From contig NC_091117.1 in NCBI RefSeq assembly GCF_040183065.1, forward strand, positions 103,187,001 to 103,251,000: a stretch of DNA of 64,000 nt, written 5' to 3'. The translations under genes and the position numbers were made by a program. The notes beneath the pieces are model-generated. The model had not been told where the DNA came from, made no database searches, and saw only the letters and a list, made by a program, of their open reading frames with translations. This document shows, piece by piece, positions 22,275-35,739 of this stretch; the stretch's first letter is position 1, and each line of letters opens with the position of its first letter. The DNA comes from Periplaneta americana (lineage: Eukaryota > Arthropoda > Insecta > Blattodea > Blattidae).

Positions 22275-23640
22275 ACATATCTTCTGCCAAGTTCCAAGTG
22301 CACGACATAGCAATGTCATTTTTATTTCCATTCACTTCCCACGAATGATTAAGTAGTTATAAATGTTCTCAGAATATAGACTGGACCCTCATCACTTTTC
22401 TAAAATGTTATAGTTAACACGTGTTTAATGTTAAAAACTATGTCGAATATACTTAAAAAGAAACACACTTGACAGAACTTTTGAAACAAATAGTGTATAA
22501 TCTATTCGTAGCTCTTTTTCTTTGAAAAGATATCCCCTAGTAGGTTTGTCAGAGTGTTCATTTGGATGTATGTATCCTATTTCCACAATCCTTAAGGCCA
22601 AGTTAGGGAGAATCAGGTAGTGAACAAAGTGACCGTCAGCAGTCAATTATTGGGGTGTCAGGCATAAACATGTGGTGCATTCTTCATATTAAAATAGATA
22701 TGCTATAAAAATAAACTCAGCTATTGAAAGGATGTAGATCGACACAGATGTACAATGAAAACAAACGAAATTAGTAGCCTACTACAATTTGCAACATTAA
22801 AAAAACAGATCACCATCCCTGGAGGTATTTCTTAACTATGGAGGCCCAAATATTATGTTCTGAACCCTGGCAACCTTAACTGCTGCTTTCAGCTCCTCTT
22901 CCCCTACATGTTTAGCTGTATGAGAAACATAAGGAAGATATGCTTATCAAATGTCATAATGTGAATATAAAGGGTGTATTTGTTGCCCCTAGTCATTTTG
23001 AAGTTATATAGTGCTGCATATTCACAGGTAATGCCGTAAGTGTGATTCTGAGCTCTTTGAATGACTGCATTTGTCATGAGTGCAGGCAATTCCATATGTA
23101 CGACTGTTCACTTGTTCATCTAAGTCAGCAGTAATGTAGAGGAAACGGGTTTGGCTCACAAGTGGGAGATTTTAGGTTCGATCTCCAGTCCCTGCAATGT
23201 TTTGTATAGTTAGAATTGAAGATAAGAAGTGTCTAGAGAGCCCTAGAACTTGTAATAAGTAGCCTTCACAGGAACGTTATTTCTGATATGTACTTCCTAG
23301 TTAAATGAGCGACTTCAGAAATTTCGATTATGGTATAAAAACAAGTATTGCTGACAATGTGGTAAAACTTGAAGGTGAGGCTTAGAATGAAGATGGTGTT
23401 CTGTAATCAAGAGTATGTACCATAGATGCAGTGGTTAGCTATCTTCACTTCCCCTCTGATGTGAGGTAACTATTCTTCCTGTGCTTCATTTGTTTGCAGT
23501 AGAAATTATCAAAAATAACTTAAGAATACCACCTAGAAGCAAATTGAAATAATAATGTGAATAAGAGCAAGATATTCTTCTTATTTTCCAATGGCATCAA
23601 GCGGTGGTATTTAAACCATTCTCCTTCGAACATCCCAATA
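22272..23640 (+). other. Noncoding intron sequence with one tRNA-like box
   Basis: No coding similarity. At about 23128-23200 the + strand has GTAGAGGAAACGGGTTTGGC followed by the B-box GGTTCGATCTCC (23175-23186), consistent with a SINE head or tRNA pseudogene; the body was not delimited. Confidence 0.5.
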
Positions 23641-24558
<918 letters not shown>

Positions 24559-25898
24559 ATACTACTGTTGTAATGAGAACAAGATTAATTCCAATTATTC
24601 GAGTAGAGATTGCTGTAAAAGTAAACGTTTTCCAAATAAAAGCAAACTAAAAAAAAATTACCTATTGCATAATATCCATAATGTAATTTACAAACAAGCA
24701 ATATATAACATAATAAAATACAATACAAAAATTTTCAAGCTGCAAGTTCAAACAACTCGAATAGCTTCCTTCCTCTCTCCTCTCTAATGGCGATTATATC
24801 ATGTGTGAGGGGAAAAAAAACTAAGTACATAAGCAATAGCCCTTTTAGTGTTCGTTTTAAGATACAATTACCGGTAATTGATACTAGGTACACACTTTGC
24901 ACTGCACATGCCATCCTATCACTATTAACCTTCATTTTACCCTTCAGCCTGGTATAAAAAAAATCCGCCTGCAGTGGGATTCGAACCCAAATTGTTCGGT
25001 TAGGAACATAGCACTTTAATCTCTGTGGCCACTAGATACATGCGTCGTCTCACTCAGTTTATTAATTACTATTCATGCTTGCATGGAACCACTCCCTATA
25101 CGAAAGACATCTGAATTCCGTTGTCATTCCATAAAATTCATTGTTGCCTATAACTCAATAACTAGGATCAAAAGATACACCTGGTATATTCAAACTCACA
25201 GAATTTCTATGTAGTAATTAAATATTAGTATACTTCATAATATTCTGTGCAAAATAACCTTCCGAGCTTCAACTAATGGTAGGAAATATTTTAATCTCAG
25301 AAATATCATGAAAGTGGAGCCCATCACTTGAAGTACCTTCTTTGTTGGTGAGTTTTTATTATAAAATTATTACTTGGTATATATGATGCACCAGTTCCAT
25401 CCCTGACTGAATGATCCCATATGTTGGTCAGCCAGACTCCAGTCACTGCAGAACTATCCACTCACGTAAGGAAAACATTTATTTTAGAGTATGTAATGTC
25501 TAACAGTTCTTATATGTTTGGCAGCGGTCCAAGTATTCATTATCGCCAAGCATATGTGAAGTAGAATTTGTGTGATAGTGTATGTTTTTCATATAGATAC
25601 TGTAATTATATTCATGTGAATTTTGCTATGTAGATAATATTCCATTCATTGTTCTCTAGAAGAAGTAGTAAGAAATACTGAGTATTGGGTAATTGAATAC
25701 AAATGAAATATTTCGAAAGGCCTGATTCTAAATAATACTATGTAGTGACTCTGTTGTGTTAACTTTATCAATCAGCAGCAGGAAGAAAAGTCAAATGCTT
25801 TGCCCCGTCCCTTGACTTATATGCTAATTTTATTATATATAAATTGTTTGCTTGTCCTCTTTTTATCTATTAAACTACATTTCAGCTTAAGATTACTA
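24559..25898 (-). other. Noncoding intron sequence with one tRNA-like segment
   Basis: At 24964-25035 the minus strand has GGCCACAGAGA (A-box-like) and GGTTCGAATCC (B-box, complement of 24977-24987), i.e. a tRNA pseudogene or SINE head. The rest shows nothing recognisable. Confidence 0.45.
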
Positions 25899-26321
25899 CA
25901 GTAGAACCCCCTCTAATCCAAAATTTCAGGTAATCCAAACCGAAATTCCGAAATGAAAAAAAATCCTCAAATTTCTGCTTTTTAAAAGATTAAAATCCTG
26001 TGCATACTTCAAGAAACGAAATTACAGTAATAATAGCAAAAAAAAAAAAAGTTTGCTAACATTTGAGATAACTATTTTCATTGTTCTTTGGTTATCTAGA
26101 GATTAGGTCATTATAAATATGCACACACGCATATACAACAATTTGATTTCGTAATTAGAGCTGTAGCCTACTTGTCATTAAGTTTTGTGGTAGTATATTG
26201 TGCTGCCATGTTCTAGTGATATCAGATGCTATGCTCTGGTGATGTCAGATAATCCGAAAATTGTCTAAGCCTGTTCAGGTCACAGTCTCAATTAGTTCGG
26301 ATTAGTGGGGTTCTACTACTG
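25899..26321. mobile_element. pogo/Tigger-like MITE
   Basis: The left end is CAGTAGAACCCCCTCTAATC, and the right end complemented is CAGTAGTAGAACCCCACTAATC. Sub-ends CTAATCCAAA / CTAATCCGAA extend the repeat, and GGTAATCC / GATAATCC recur inside. Length 423 bp, no coding capacity. TA lies next to the left end. The AGAACCCC...AATCC end type fits pogo-group MITEs (family knowledge). Confidence 0.7.
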
Positions 26322-27111
26322 TTACTTTATTATTTTCTAAAAGGGACATAATTACTACAATTTTGTAGATAGGAAAAAAATAATACTTTCTGAGAATTTT
26401 ATGGACTTACGTACATACTTTCATCATCCCTGATTAAAAAAAAAAACAATTGTCTCATATGCCATCGTTCTGTCTCTGTCACTTTTGTCTCTTTTTACAG
26501 TTTGTATGTGTATAGTTTTTTATACTGTTGAACAGATTTTATTTGTATTCCTTATTTAATAGTTAATTTAACGTCGAAATATACAGCAAAAATAGAGATG
26601 TTTTTTCAATAGTAATAATGTTTTAAGTAAATTACTCGGGTAAAAATAAAAGAAATGCCAATCTGAAATCTGCTCTAATGATTTTCTTTTCGAATCATGC
26701 AGTAGATCTATTACATAGTTCTGCATATTTTCCAAAAACGCCTATTTGGAACAATTGTTGTGTTGAAATATACCTAATTTCGAAGTTTCTTCACTTCAAA
26801 CATATACTGATTAATAAGGAACAAATTAATAAAAAGATGATAAATTAAAAAAAACTTTATTCCACTAAATAGGTATGTACTAATACTGGTATTAAAAGTA
26901 TTTTCAGGCAAAAGATTTCGATTCTAATGAGAGTAATATATTTGATTTTGCAAAAATTCCCAAGTCACTAGGTTGACAAATGGCATTCAGTAATCACCTT
27001 ATCAGTGTTACAAACGCTGAAAACATGTACTAATGAAAGTTACTGAATCAAGCCTTTCATATCATCAAAATGCTTTGTCTCTTATGTTTATGAGAAAGTG
27101 AGAATTTTATA
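26322..27111. other. AT-rich noncoding intron sequence
   Basis: No supported feature. Confidence 0.6.
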
Positions 27112-28676
27112 CAGAGTGTCTCAGGAGGAAATGTCAATATTCTGGGAGATCATAGTATTGGTAATTTTGAACGGAAAATTCATATGAATATGTGATCTAT
27201 ACCAAACAGTTGTCGATATAGAATTATTTGAATGTAAATGTTAACAAAAAAATTTTTGTTTCTTTGTTTTATTTCATGTTGTATCTTGTTCAAAGATTTT
27301 ACAATACATCCTCAAAACTTCCACTGTTCACTTCAATATATTTTCAACTCTTGCAATAAGATGATGTGTTGATCATCAAAGATTATGGTGATGATGTTCC
27401 TTGACACCGGCAACAGCATCCATTATTATGTGAGCAAGCAGTTCATCTCACGTATTATCTTTCTTTCTGTACACTTTACCCTTTATCCAACCCCGTAAAA
27501 AAAATTCAAGGGATTGAAGTTGACGACCTTGGCCAGGGAATGATATTGACAAGACCAATCCACCTATTAGGAAATTTGGTATTGATTTGAATCCTCACAT
27601 AGTACCAATAATGAGAAGGTACTTTATCATGCTGAAAGTATAAAACACTATATAGTCAAAAGAATGTACTTTTAGTAATCCTGGTAATGTACATTTCAAA
27701 AATTGTTGATACTTTGGTCCATCCATATAGTCGTCTAAAATAACAGAACCTATCAGCATGTCATCCATAATACCACATCACACATTGATCGAGAAACAAA
27801 GTTGAAAATTTGTGTCCACAATATCATATGGATTTTGGTGTCTGAGAGACCATAAAATGTTTGTTACATGTATTACTGATTTAATTATGGATGAACGCAG
27901 CTTCATTAGAGAATAGTTACTGGAATCAATTGATGATTGGTATGTAACCAGTGACAATATCGTAAGCACTTGGCATTGTTCCCTTTGTGGAGATTTTGCA
28001 TATGCTATAGACGAAATGGGCACAGCTATGCATTGTTCGCCATATATGTGTTCGTGAAACATTGAGACAGATAGAAATTCATCACATGCCAGTAGTAGGG
28101 CTATGCTGGACCACAGCAGTATTGTTCTCATTGCGTTTACATTACACAGACGTTCATATGGCACATGAGCACTGGAAAGCATACTATTTCATGCAGTTTA
28201 TTGAAAAGTCTGGCAAACACTCTGTGATCAGGAATTCTGCATCGAGGAAAGAATCAGCAGTGCTCTTATGGCAGCAGTGGAACTACAATTGCAGAAGCCA
28301 TAAACAATCAGCATATCTGCATATTCCGCATCTATATAGATGTGTAGCATCTTGAAAATCACATCTACAATGTCACTGTCACAATAAATAGCATTAATAA
28401 CACAGCCAATAGTCAATTGCAGTGCTCAGGTTTCAGTCCACAATAACAAATCAGCTGTGTACATAAACAAGTTTCCATGACAATGTATGACCACCTAGAA
28501 TGTATGTACATTGGTAGCGTCGAACTCAAGGTGCTGTATAGCTAAAACTTTACATTCAAACAGTTCTGTCTCGACAACCGTTTGGTATAGACCACATATT
28601 TACATGAACTTTCTTGTTCAAAATGACTGATACTGTTATTTCTCAGAATATTGATCTTTCCTCCTGAGACACCCTA
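27112..28676 (-). mobile_element. mariner-superfamily element with about 125-bp terminal inverted repeats
   Basis: The left end CAGAGTGTCTCAGGAGGAAA (27112-about 27236) pairs with the right end (28552-28676, complement TAGGGTGTCTCAGGAGGAAA). Similarity runs through TCTATACCAAACAGTTGTCG / TCTATACCAAACGGTTGTCG to TTTGAATGTAAA. The interior minus strand keeps transposase traces near 27470-27570 (LEFFLRGWIKGKVYRKKDNT, the usual DFFLWG..K..VY block after the catalytic SPDL) and a 134-codon frame at 27778-28182. It is mostly decayed, but the long repeats are clear. Confidence 0.75.
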
Positions 28677-28708
28677 CATAAATAAAGAAAAGTTTATACT
28701 GTGTACAC

Positions 28709-30154
28709 TGTCTATAAAGAAAGTTCCACTTTCACTACCTTACAACACTGTGCTTGGTAGATATAACCAGAATGCATGAGATGTCATATAAGAACAGGCA
28801 TGGCTAATGAGAAAGACAGACTTGGCATGAATCGGAGTCACGTGATTATCATGGTCTAGTCAATCGCCTAATATAAATACATGTTCAAAATTCTAAAAAA
28901 ACAAAGGAATTGCTATATTAAACTCATGTTAAACGTGCATTTATACCTATATAAACTTGTTCAATGTTGGCCATGTTATGACTAAGAATGTGACGTCGCG
29001 CCATAGCCTGTGTTTCTCTTAGTCACGAGAACAGACCAGCTGGCTTTGTTTTACTTTGTTTCAACTGTAGTTACACAGTTGGGCGCAAGTGGCATTGTGT
29101 GTAACAGTGGAATTTTCTGATGGTGAAAAAACTTTTTGCATCCTGCAATTCGACAGTTTTTGTTGTGCTTCACAAGTGTGACACTATTTTCAGACTGACT
29201 ATGGAAAGGAGGCATCCAATAGGAAGTTGATTTAAGAAATAGTGTAACCAATTTGTCCCATCCAGTTGTTTCTGCCCACAAAAAAGACTGTACTCCAGCA
29301 GTTTCTGATGAAAGTGTTGACATGTATAACAGATGTTTCAAAATAACCCTCAGAAGTCCTTACAGACAGACTCTCGTGAGTTGAAAATACCACACCAAAT
29401 AGCATGGAAGATGCTACGAAAGCATTTACTTATTATATGGAGTGTCTCACATTCTGTAATGACTAATGAGGCAATGTTCCACATTACTGGGAAGGTGAAT
29501 CATCACAATTGGCAAATTTGGAGGACCAAGAATCCACACATCAGGACTGAATATCAGCACGATTCACCCAAGTTGAATATTTTATGTGCCTTGTCACATC
29601 ACAAGTTGTATGACCCATTTATTTTTTTCGTGGAGGCCATGGTCTCCGACACATCCTATCTCAACACACACGATAATTGGCTGTTGCCACAATTGAATGA
29701 GAATTCTGACGATCACTTGCACCAGCAGAATTGAGCACTGTCAAATTCGTGCCTATGTCAATCACGTGCTTCCAGAACATTAGGTAAAGTGGGAATAGAT
29801 ACAGTGACTGCATGACATGGATCTACAAGCTCCAGATTTAATTCCATGTAATTTTTTCTTGTGGGTTAATAAAGGACACTGTACCCCTTCTTCCTTCTGT
29901 GCAAACTGTGTATGAGGATTGATAAACTTGCAGCCACTGTGACACCTGACATGTAATCCAAAGTCTGGCAGTAGTTCGAATACTGTGTTGATATTTGTTG
30001 CATCACATATAGTGCTCACATCGAGTCACTGCAATATCAGCATTGTGAAACAAAACCTGGACAACTCGTACTACATGAGAATCATAAAACATGACCTAAT
30101 GTATCATAGCATTCGAATAGTAAATTTCTGAAAGTAGGACTTTCTTTATAGACA
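28709..30154 (+). mobile_element. Second mariner-type element, carrying a MITE
   Basis: Ends TGTCTATAAAGAAAGTTCCA (28709) and, complemented, TGTCTATAAAGAAAGTCCTA (30154). Transposase remnant at 29333-29734 and beyond: AMFHITGKVNHHNWQIWRTK, NPHIRTEYQHDSPKLNILCA, then decayed QQNGAP at about 29725, FNSM-FFLVG at 29840 and a C-terminal ...VWQ.FEYCVDIC..AHIESL. These match the DUF4817-type insect mariners. The element begins 32 bp after the end of the previous one. A 226-bp MITE sits at 28801-29026. Confidence 0.78.
28801..29026. repeat. MITE family X, copy 1
   Basis: Shares its whole length with 40590-40806: GGCATGAATCGGAGTCACGT, CCTAATATAAATACATGTTC, TTAAACGTGCATTTA, CAATGTTGGCCATGTTATGA. The two ends are inverted: GGCTAATGAGAAAGACAGAC and, complemented, TGACTAAGAGAAACACAGGC. 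Noncoding. Superfamily not determined. Confidence 0.75.
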
Positions 30155-30357
30155 CATGGTATTCTTTTTTTTTTTTACTAGACTAAAAACTTATCATCTC
30201 CACAGAGATTCTGGTTTAAAAATGAACAATGTGTAAATTTGAACATTCGCACCATATAATTATCTTTTTTAATAGAAAATTTAGGGAAGTAGGTACTTTA
30301 TGATGCCAGAAAATTGTAAGTCTTCACTCATCTTCTGTTCTTTGTGCTGTCCAACAG

Positions 30358-30504
30358 GCAACAAATTGCGCCGCCTCATGATGTTTGCCTGGCCGTGTCT
30401 GCTAGTGAAGAATTGTGTGGACCCTGCCACACGCTATCATGGTCACCTGCTGCTATCCCACATCATTGCCAAGTTTGCTATCCACAAAAGAATTGTACTA
30501 CAGG
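30358..30504 (+). CDS. Trrap: TRRAP/Nipped-A internal exon 2 of 4
   Basis: The acceptor is CCAACAG ending at 30357 and the donor is GTAAGA from 30505. The 147 nt begin with two bases finishing the Gly split by the previous intron. They continue NKLRRLMMFAWPCLLVKNC, VDPATRYHGHLLLSHIIAKF, AIHKRIVLQ and end with one base of a Val completed in the next exon. This is one of the best conserved stretches of animal TRRAP, nearly identical in composition to fly Nipped-A as I know it. The preceding intron is 21,248 bp and the following one 18,416 bp, both filled with transposons. Confidence 0.95.
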
Positions 30505-30822
30505 GTAAGATGAATCTTTTTAACCAAACAAAACTATATTTAAGGAAAAGAAAAGCAAAATTATGTGAGGGAGTAGAATAAAAAGTGAATGAAGTAATAT
30601 TATTTCTTATTAATAATAACTGCTACTACTATAATAATTGTATTTGAATTTGAATCACGGCAAAATAGAAGGTATTTACAGTTCTCTCTCACACACGCGG
30701 AAAGGGAGCAACATTGTGAAGTTGTGTGGTGCGGCTGATAGCGCTACCTGCCTCCTGTGTCGAAACTGAGCAGCTGGCGAGAACTCGTAAATTTGTATCA
30801 TACGGACTCTATGACTAGACAA

Positions 30823-30824
<2 letters not shown>

Positions 30825-30863
<39 letters not shown>
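30825..30863. repeat. (AAT)n microsatellite
   Basis: About 13 AAT triplets. Confidence 0.95.
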
Positions 30864-30866
<3 letters not shown>

Positions 30867-31013
30867 GTAATAAAAGTGTAAGTGAATGTGAATATGATAC
30901 ATAGTGTGCAACGGATATATAGTATAAACTGTAATTAAGATTTCATGCTATAAAGAGTCATATTATAAAGGAAAGAGTTTTTATCTCCATGGACTACCAT
31001 ATATCAGCTAATA

Positions 31014-32717
31014 TTGTCTCGTGGAGAAGTGTCAGGCCTACATAAATCTGAGTGTCATAATGTGGCGAACAGTACAGAAAATAATGGGACTTGTAGGTTA
31101 TCTGAGCCAGGCATTTCAGATATTAGTATCAGTAATAATGACGTGGAATCAATTAGGCCTATTTCATTTTATCACTTAAATAGGGCGAAAGGTGATAGTG
31201 ATCCTATTTCTGACGAACCTACAAGATGGATAATAAATTAATACCTTCTCATTCATATCTCTAAATGAAGATAAGTGCCTCAAAATATGGACATTCATTT
31301 TAAAAATTCTCGCTGGCAGTATTATTGACTTTCTGAAGTATATGCATACTTAAATAAAAGTTTGTTTTATAGAACCATGAAGAAAAATGAGAAACAACAA
31401 AGCTAGTGTCAGTCTCTCCATTAACATTTTGCAGCCATTGATTTTTTTAATATGTACGTAAAACCTAAATTTTTTACAGTAGTGTGCACTGCTGTGTAAG
31501 ATTCCGTATCTCGTAGCGAAATTTGCATCTTTTTTTAACGTAGTTGATAATATAAATACACATACCAACAGAATAACTATGAAAACAATAGTCGCAACAG
31601 AACACCAATACTTGTTGCGTAAGATTAAACTCTTACGAACGAAACAGCTGGCTAAGTGTGCTCGCTATGAAACAATCGCAGCCTGAAAGAGACACCCAAG
31701 ACATTACAAACTTCATCTTATTTCGTATTAAAAACGAATCGCAAGATCTGTGCTAAAATTCTTAAGTGATTAAAACATGGAGAGGTGAGAGTGGAGACAG
31801 AGAATATTTTTATAACAAGGTGAAACAAACACGACATATTCAAATTGATTTACGGTCAACAAAGATGAGTTTCAGATGTATGTTGAAGTGCGCAAAGAAG
31901 AATTTGCTAAACGAGGTTAAGACCAAATTTACGAAGCCATATCCTCTTACCTCATCAAGTGACTTAACTTATCTTATTACCACCTTATTTGACCTTTCTA
32001 TTTTCAAGTGGATGGATGTTGACAGTTTTGAAATGCAACACGTCGAATTCTAGGCATCAGAATTACGAATAATAAAATTTGTAGAATTATGGAAAACTCT
32101 TGAAGGAAACTGCTTGGAAAAGTCAGCTGCCATCTTCAACTGCTGGACATCCCTGCCTGAAGCATTATCCTGTTTGAAGAAAATTACATTTGCTCTGTTT
32201 TCAGTTTTTTGGTCAACTTATACGTGTGAACAGATTTTCTCACTCATGAAAGCTGTTTTAAGTCCACAGAGAAGTCATCAGATACTGAACAATTAACCAA
32301 GGAGAAGCAAGGATAAGGGTCACATTAAACAATTAAGGACTCAGATCATTGATAATCAATGATTATTCGTATTAAAAATTTAATAGCTTGTTTATGTTTG
32401 ATTTATAAAATTGTTTTGTTTTTCAGATTGTTGGACTTTCTGTCTTAACATGTAGGCTACATCTGATGATTTTGTATTAAGATTTAAAAAAAAAATAAGT
32501 TCAGAACTTAAATTTTGCACACAATGTTTGTATATTTAATATAATCAGCAAAGAATGGAATAGTTATTTACTGTACATATTGGAAACTTGTTAATGCAAG
32601 ATATTTTTTTTTTCAATGGTTCTTGTGCGTAAAAAATATGATGAGCTTAGGTTTGCACACTGAGTGACTTTGTAATATTACTTTGGCACAAACTACTAAA
32701 AGATTGTCGACCCCTAT
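31014..32717 (+). pseudogene. Degenerate hAT-like transposase remnant
   Basis: Plus-strand frames at 31766-32053 and 32060-32296 read, with one break, FEMQHVEF-stop-ASELRIIKFVELW, then EKSAAIFNCWTSLPEALSCL and SVFWSTYTCEQIFSLMKAVL. The last resembles the C-terminal hAT dimerisation block (S.Y.CE..FS). A possible right end, AAGATTGTCGACCCCTAT, lies at about 32701-32718. The frame at 31014-31241 may be an N-terminal part but is not recognised. No left end found. Low-to-moderate certainty. Confidence 0.5.
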
Positions 32718-33549
32718 GTTAGAGCATAAGATATTTATACATGGTAAGTATGTAAAAAAAGGAGTTGGCTAGAGAAATGAGACGATTTTTTAGATTTTGG
32801 TGTGTGTTGTCATAAGTGCTTATAGAATAATAGGATCCATTTTTTTTAGTGACACAATTAACCATGAAATATACAGACAACAAATACTGAACCCATTTTT
32901 CTAACATTAGACTAATAAGAAACATCAGTAGGCCATTTTCCAGTGATATTCTCTGACTCATATAATTTGCGACTTCAATAAATGAAAGGGTTGTTAATGT
33001 TGGAATATGGCCATTGCGCTTCACCAGTTTAATCCTAAAAAATTTGTCTTTATGGGGAAATTTAAAAACCAAAGTTTACAAAAACAATCCTCACGTGTTG
33101 GAGGACTAAAAGTCAGTATTCAAACGGAGATAGCATCAGTTTCAAATTAAATTCATTCTATGAACAACATTCTTTATGGAGTTGTCTAGAATGTGTAAAT
33201 GCAAATAGGTAGCATTTCCACATGATTCATATTTAGAGTCCCATGAAAGTGATTTTATTTTCAAGGAAAATTCGTTTTACAATGGAAATATTTTAGTGTT
33301 ATTGCCAATTAAGTGGTATTATTTTAAAATTATGTATATGCAAGTTTTATAATCCTAGTATAAGATATTAAACATGATAAGAGTGGTAAATGCTCCATTT
33401 TCAGTATCAGTTTTCATTTTTTACAATTTTTATACATTTTAATATGTGATTGCATTCATTTGAATATTACCTAAAAATACATCATTATTAAGATTTCGCG
33501 AATGAAACAACAAGTATTTCCGAAATTTGCTTAAATATTTGAATTATTA
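32718..33549. other. AT-rich noncoding intron sequence
   Basis: No supported feature; the 117-codon minus frame at 32719-33072 has no recognised similarity. Confidence 0.6.
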
Positions 33550-34329
33550 TATTTACTCGCGTAATAGATACACTTTTTTCATAATTTTTAGATTAAAAAT
33601 CCAGGATGCGTATTATTTGCAAGGAAAAAATTTTAGGAGAAAAAAAATCCTCTGTACCTAACATCTCACTTGATAATCTCAGCTGGTTTCGACATCGAAC
33701 ATTCAAGTAATATTGAAAATGATCAATTGAATGACTTCGAGAGCATTGATGCTACAGTCTAATACATACAGTCGCGCAACTCATACATATAAAATATGAC
33801 AACATTTAACAACTTACACGACAGTAGCGCTCCAGCGGCAGGCAAGTTAAATGTGTGTGGAGTACATATGATAACACAGCAGAGAAATGATACTGTGTAG
33901 TTTATTTGATATTTTTATGCCATACAGTAACTATATATGGTTCTTATTAATTTCATTTTAGAAACCTACAAGAAAACAGTTATAAGTTCGAGAATTGAGA
34001 ATAAATTAAAATCCTTCTGCTTCTTACTTTCAAGTGAATCATAGTATGAAATATATAATTTTTCGAACATGGATGGCAAATTCGATTTATTTTAAAATAT
34101 ATTTGTGCATCATTTAAACACTGTACGTATTTCCTGTGAGAAAAATCAATATTAGTAGACTCAAAAGCAAGGACCTCATTTCAGTCTTAGCCTCGGGTTG
34201 GGGGGGGGGGGAGACAATATTTTTTTATGGAAGATCTTATCGAGTGATGTACTCCACACTATTTCGTCATAAATTTTTCATACCATAAATTGGGGTAAAC
34301 TCGACAGTTAATGTAAACTGTTGTTGTTG

Positions 34330-35149
34330 TTATCTAATGCCGGGCTTTGGCAACGAAGCCATTAGCGTTCTTGCTCTCCAATATTTCTCTGTGGTGGATC
34401 CATCAGGCAGAACTTCACAGGTTATGAGATGATCTTCAGTCATTTCTTCTTCTTTGTTGCATAGAGGGCAATTTGGATTTTTGTAAATTCCTATTTTATT
34501 CAAGTGTTTGGCCAAATAATCGTGTTCTGTAAGCAGTCTGAATTTTGCTACTGCAGATTTACGTGGGATTTCTGGAATAATTTCTGTTTTTTTTTATTAA
34601 AATGCTCCATTTTTTATCTTTGGCTTTGGTACATAGTGCTTGGTTTTGCTTGATTTTATATTTATTTTTAATTAGTCTTTTGATGGATGTAAAAGGTAGG
34701 CTTGTATTTGTATTCTGAATTAAATTGGATCCTTTTTTGGCAAGAAAGTCAGCAGTTTCATTTCCAGCAATTCCGCAATGTGCAGGTATCCATTGCAATT
34801 GAATTCTTTTCTGTAGTTTTTGAAGTTGTTGGATCATTTTGTGACATTCTTTAATTTGGATTGACATCATTTTATATGAATTTATTGCATATAATGCTGC
34901 TTTAGAATCAGAGAGAATGACAGCATTTTGAAATTTATCTATTCTGTATAGTAGGTGTTGGAGTGAGATATGAATAGCCATTATTTCCGCATCAAAATTT
35001 GTTGTATGATGTCCTGCTGGTTGATAAAATGAGAATAACGCACACGTAATTCCTGATCCTGAGTTGTTATCAATAGTAGACCCATCTGTGTAGATATGTA
35101 ACCATTCTTTTGGTGGGTATCTATTGTTCACAGCTTCTAATGCCAGCAC
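34330..35149 (-). pseudogene. I-like element: RNase H and zinc-like C-terminal tail
   Basis: Frame 35149-34559 (196 codons): WLHIYTDGSTIDNNSG (first Asp), NFDAEIMAIH (Glu), VILSDSKAALYAI (Asp), LQWIPAHCGIAGNETADFLA (His and last Asp). All four RNase H catalytic positions are present. A frameshift leads to the tail at 34515-34330: MAKHLNKIGIYKNPNCPLCN then H..C. RNase H degrades the RNA template after first-strand synthesis. A C-terminal RNase H is typical of the I group and relatives. Confidence 0.85.
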
Positions 35150-35739
35150 TTTTAGTACTGGTTTGGAAGTTTCAGATTTTGTAACTGGTTCTTCTAAATC
35201 TAGTTGAATGTTAATTGGTTCGAAGGTTAAAGGGTTTTCTCTGCTTTAAATGTTTTCTTTAGATTTAGGGAGATTCAATTCTGTTTTTATTTCCGTGACT
35301 TTGGACAGAAAACTTGTTTGTGTTTTCAACTTGATTGGTTGTAACAGTCTTTTTTCCCATTTTGTTGTTGTTAACCGTAGCATTTTTTCATGATGTGTTA
35401 GTGCCTGCTCCTCTAGAGTGAGATATATTGGAGGGTTCTGGGTTAGGGCTTGCATTGCCGTGATTGGGGTTGATTTTGCTGCACCAGTTATTAGTCGCAG
35501 GGCCTGATTTTGGCATACTTCTAGTCGATTCAGGTTGAAATTATTTGCTGTAATTAATACCTCCGCATTGTAGAGAAGTATTGGCTTGATGAATGTTTTG
35601 TACGTGATGTTCAAAGTCTGCCAATTACTACCCCACTTGGCTCCAGCTAATCTCTTTAAAATTGGAAGTCTATTTGTTGATTTGTTTACTACTGCTTCAA
35701 TATGATTTTTCCAAGATAATTTTGAATCAAAAATTGTCC

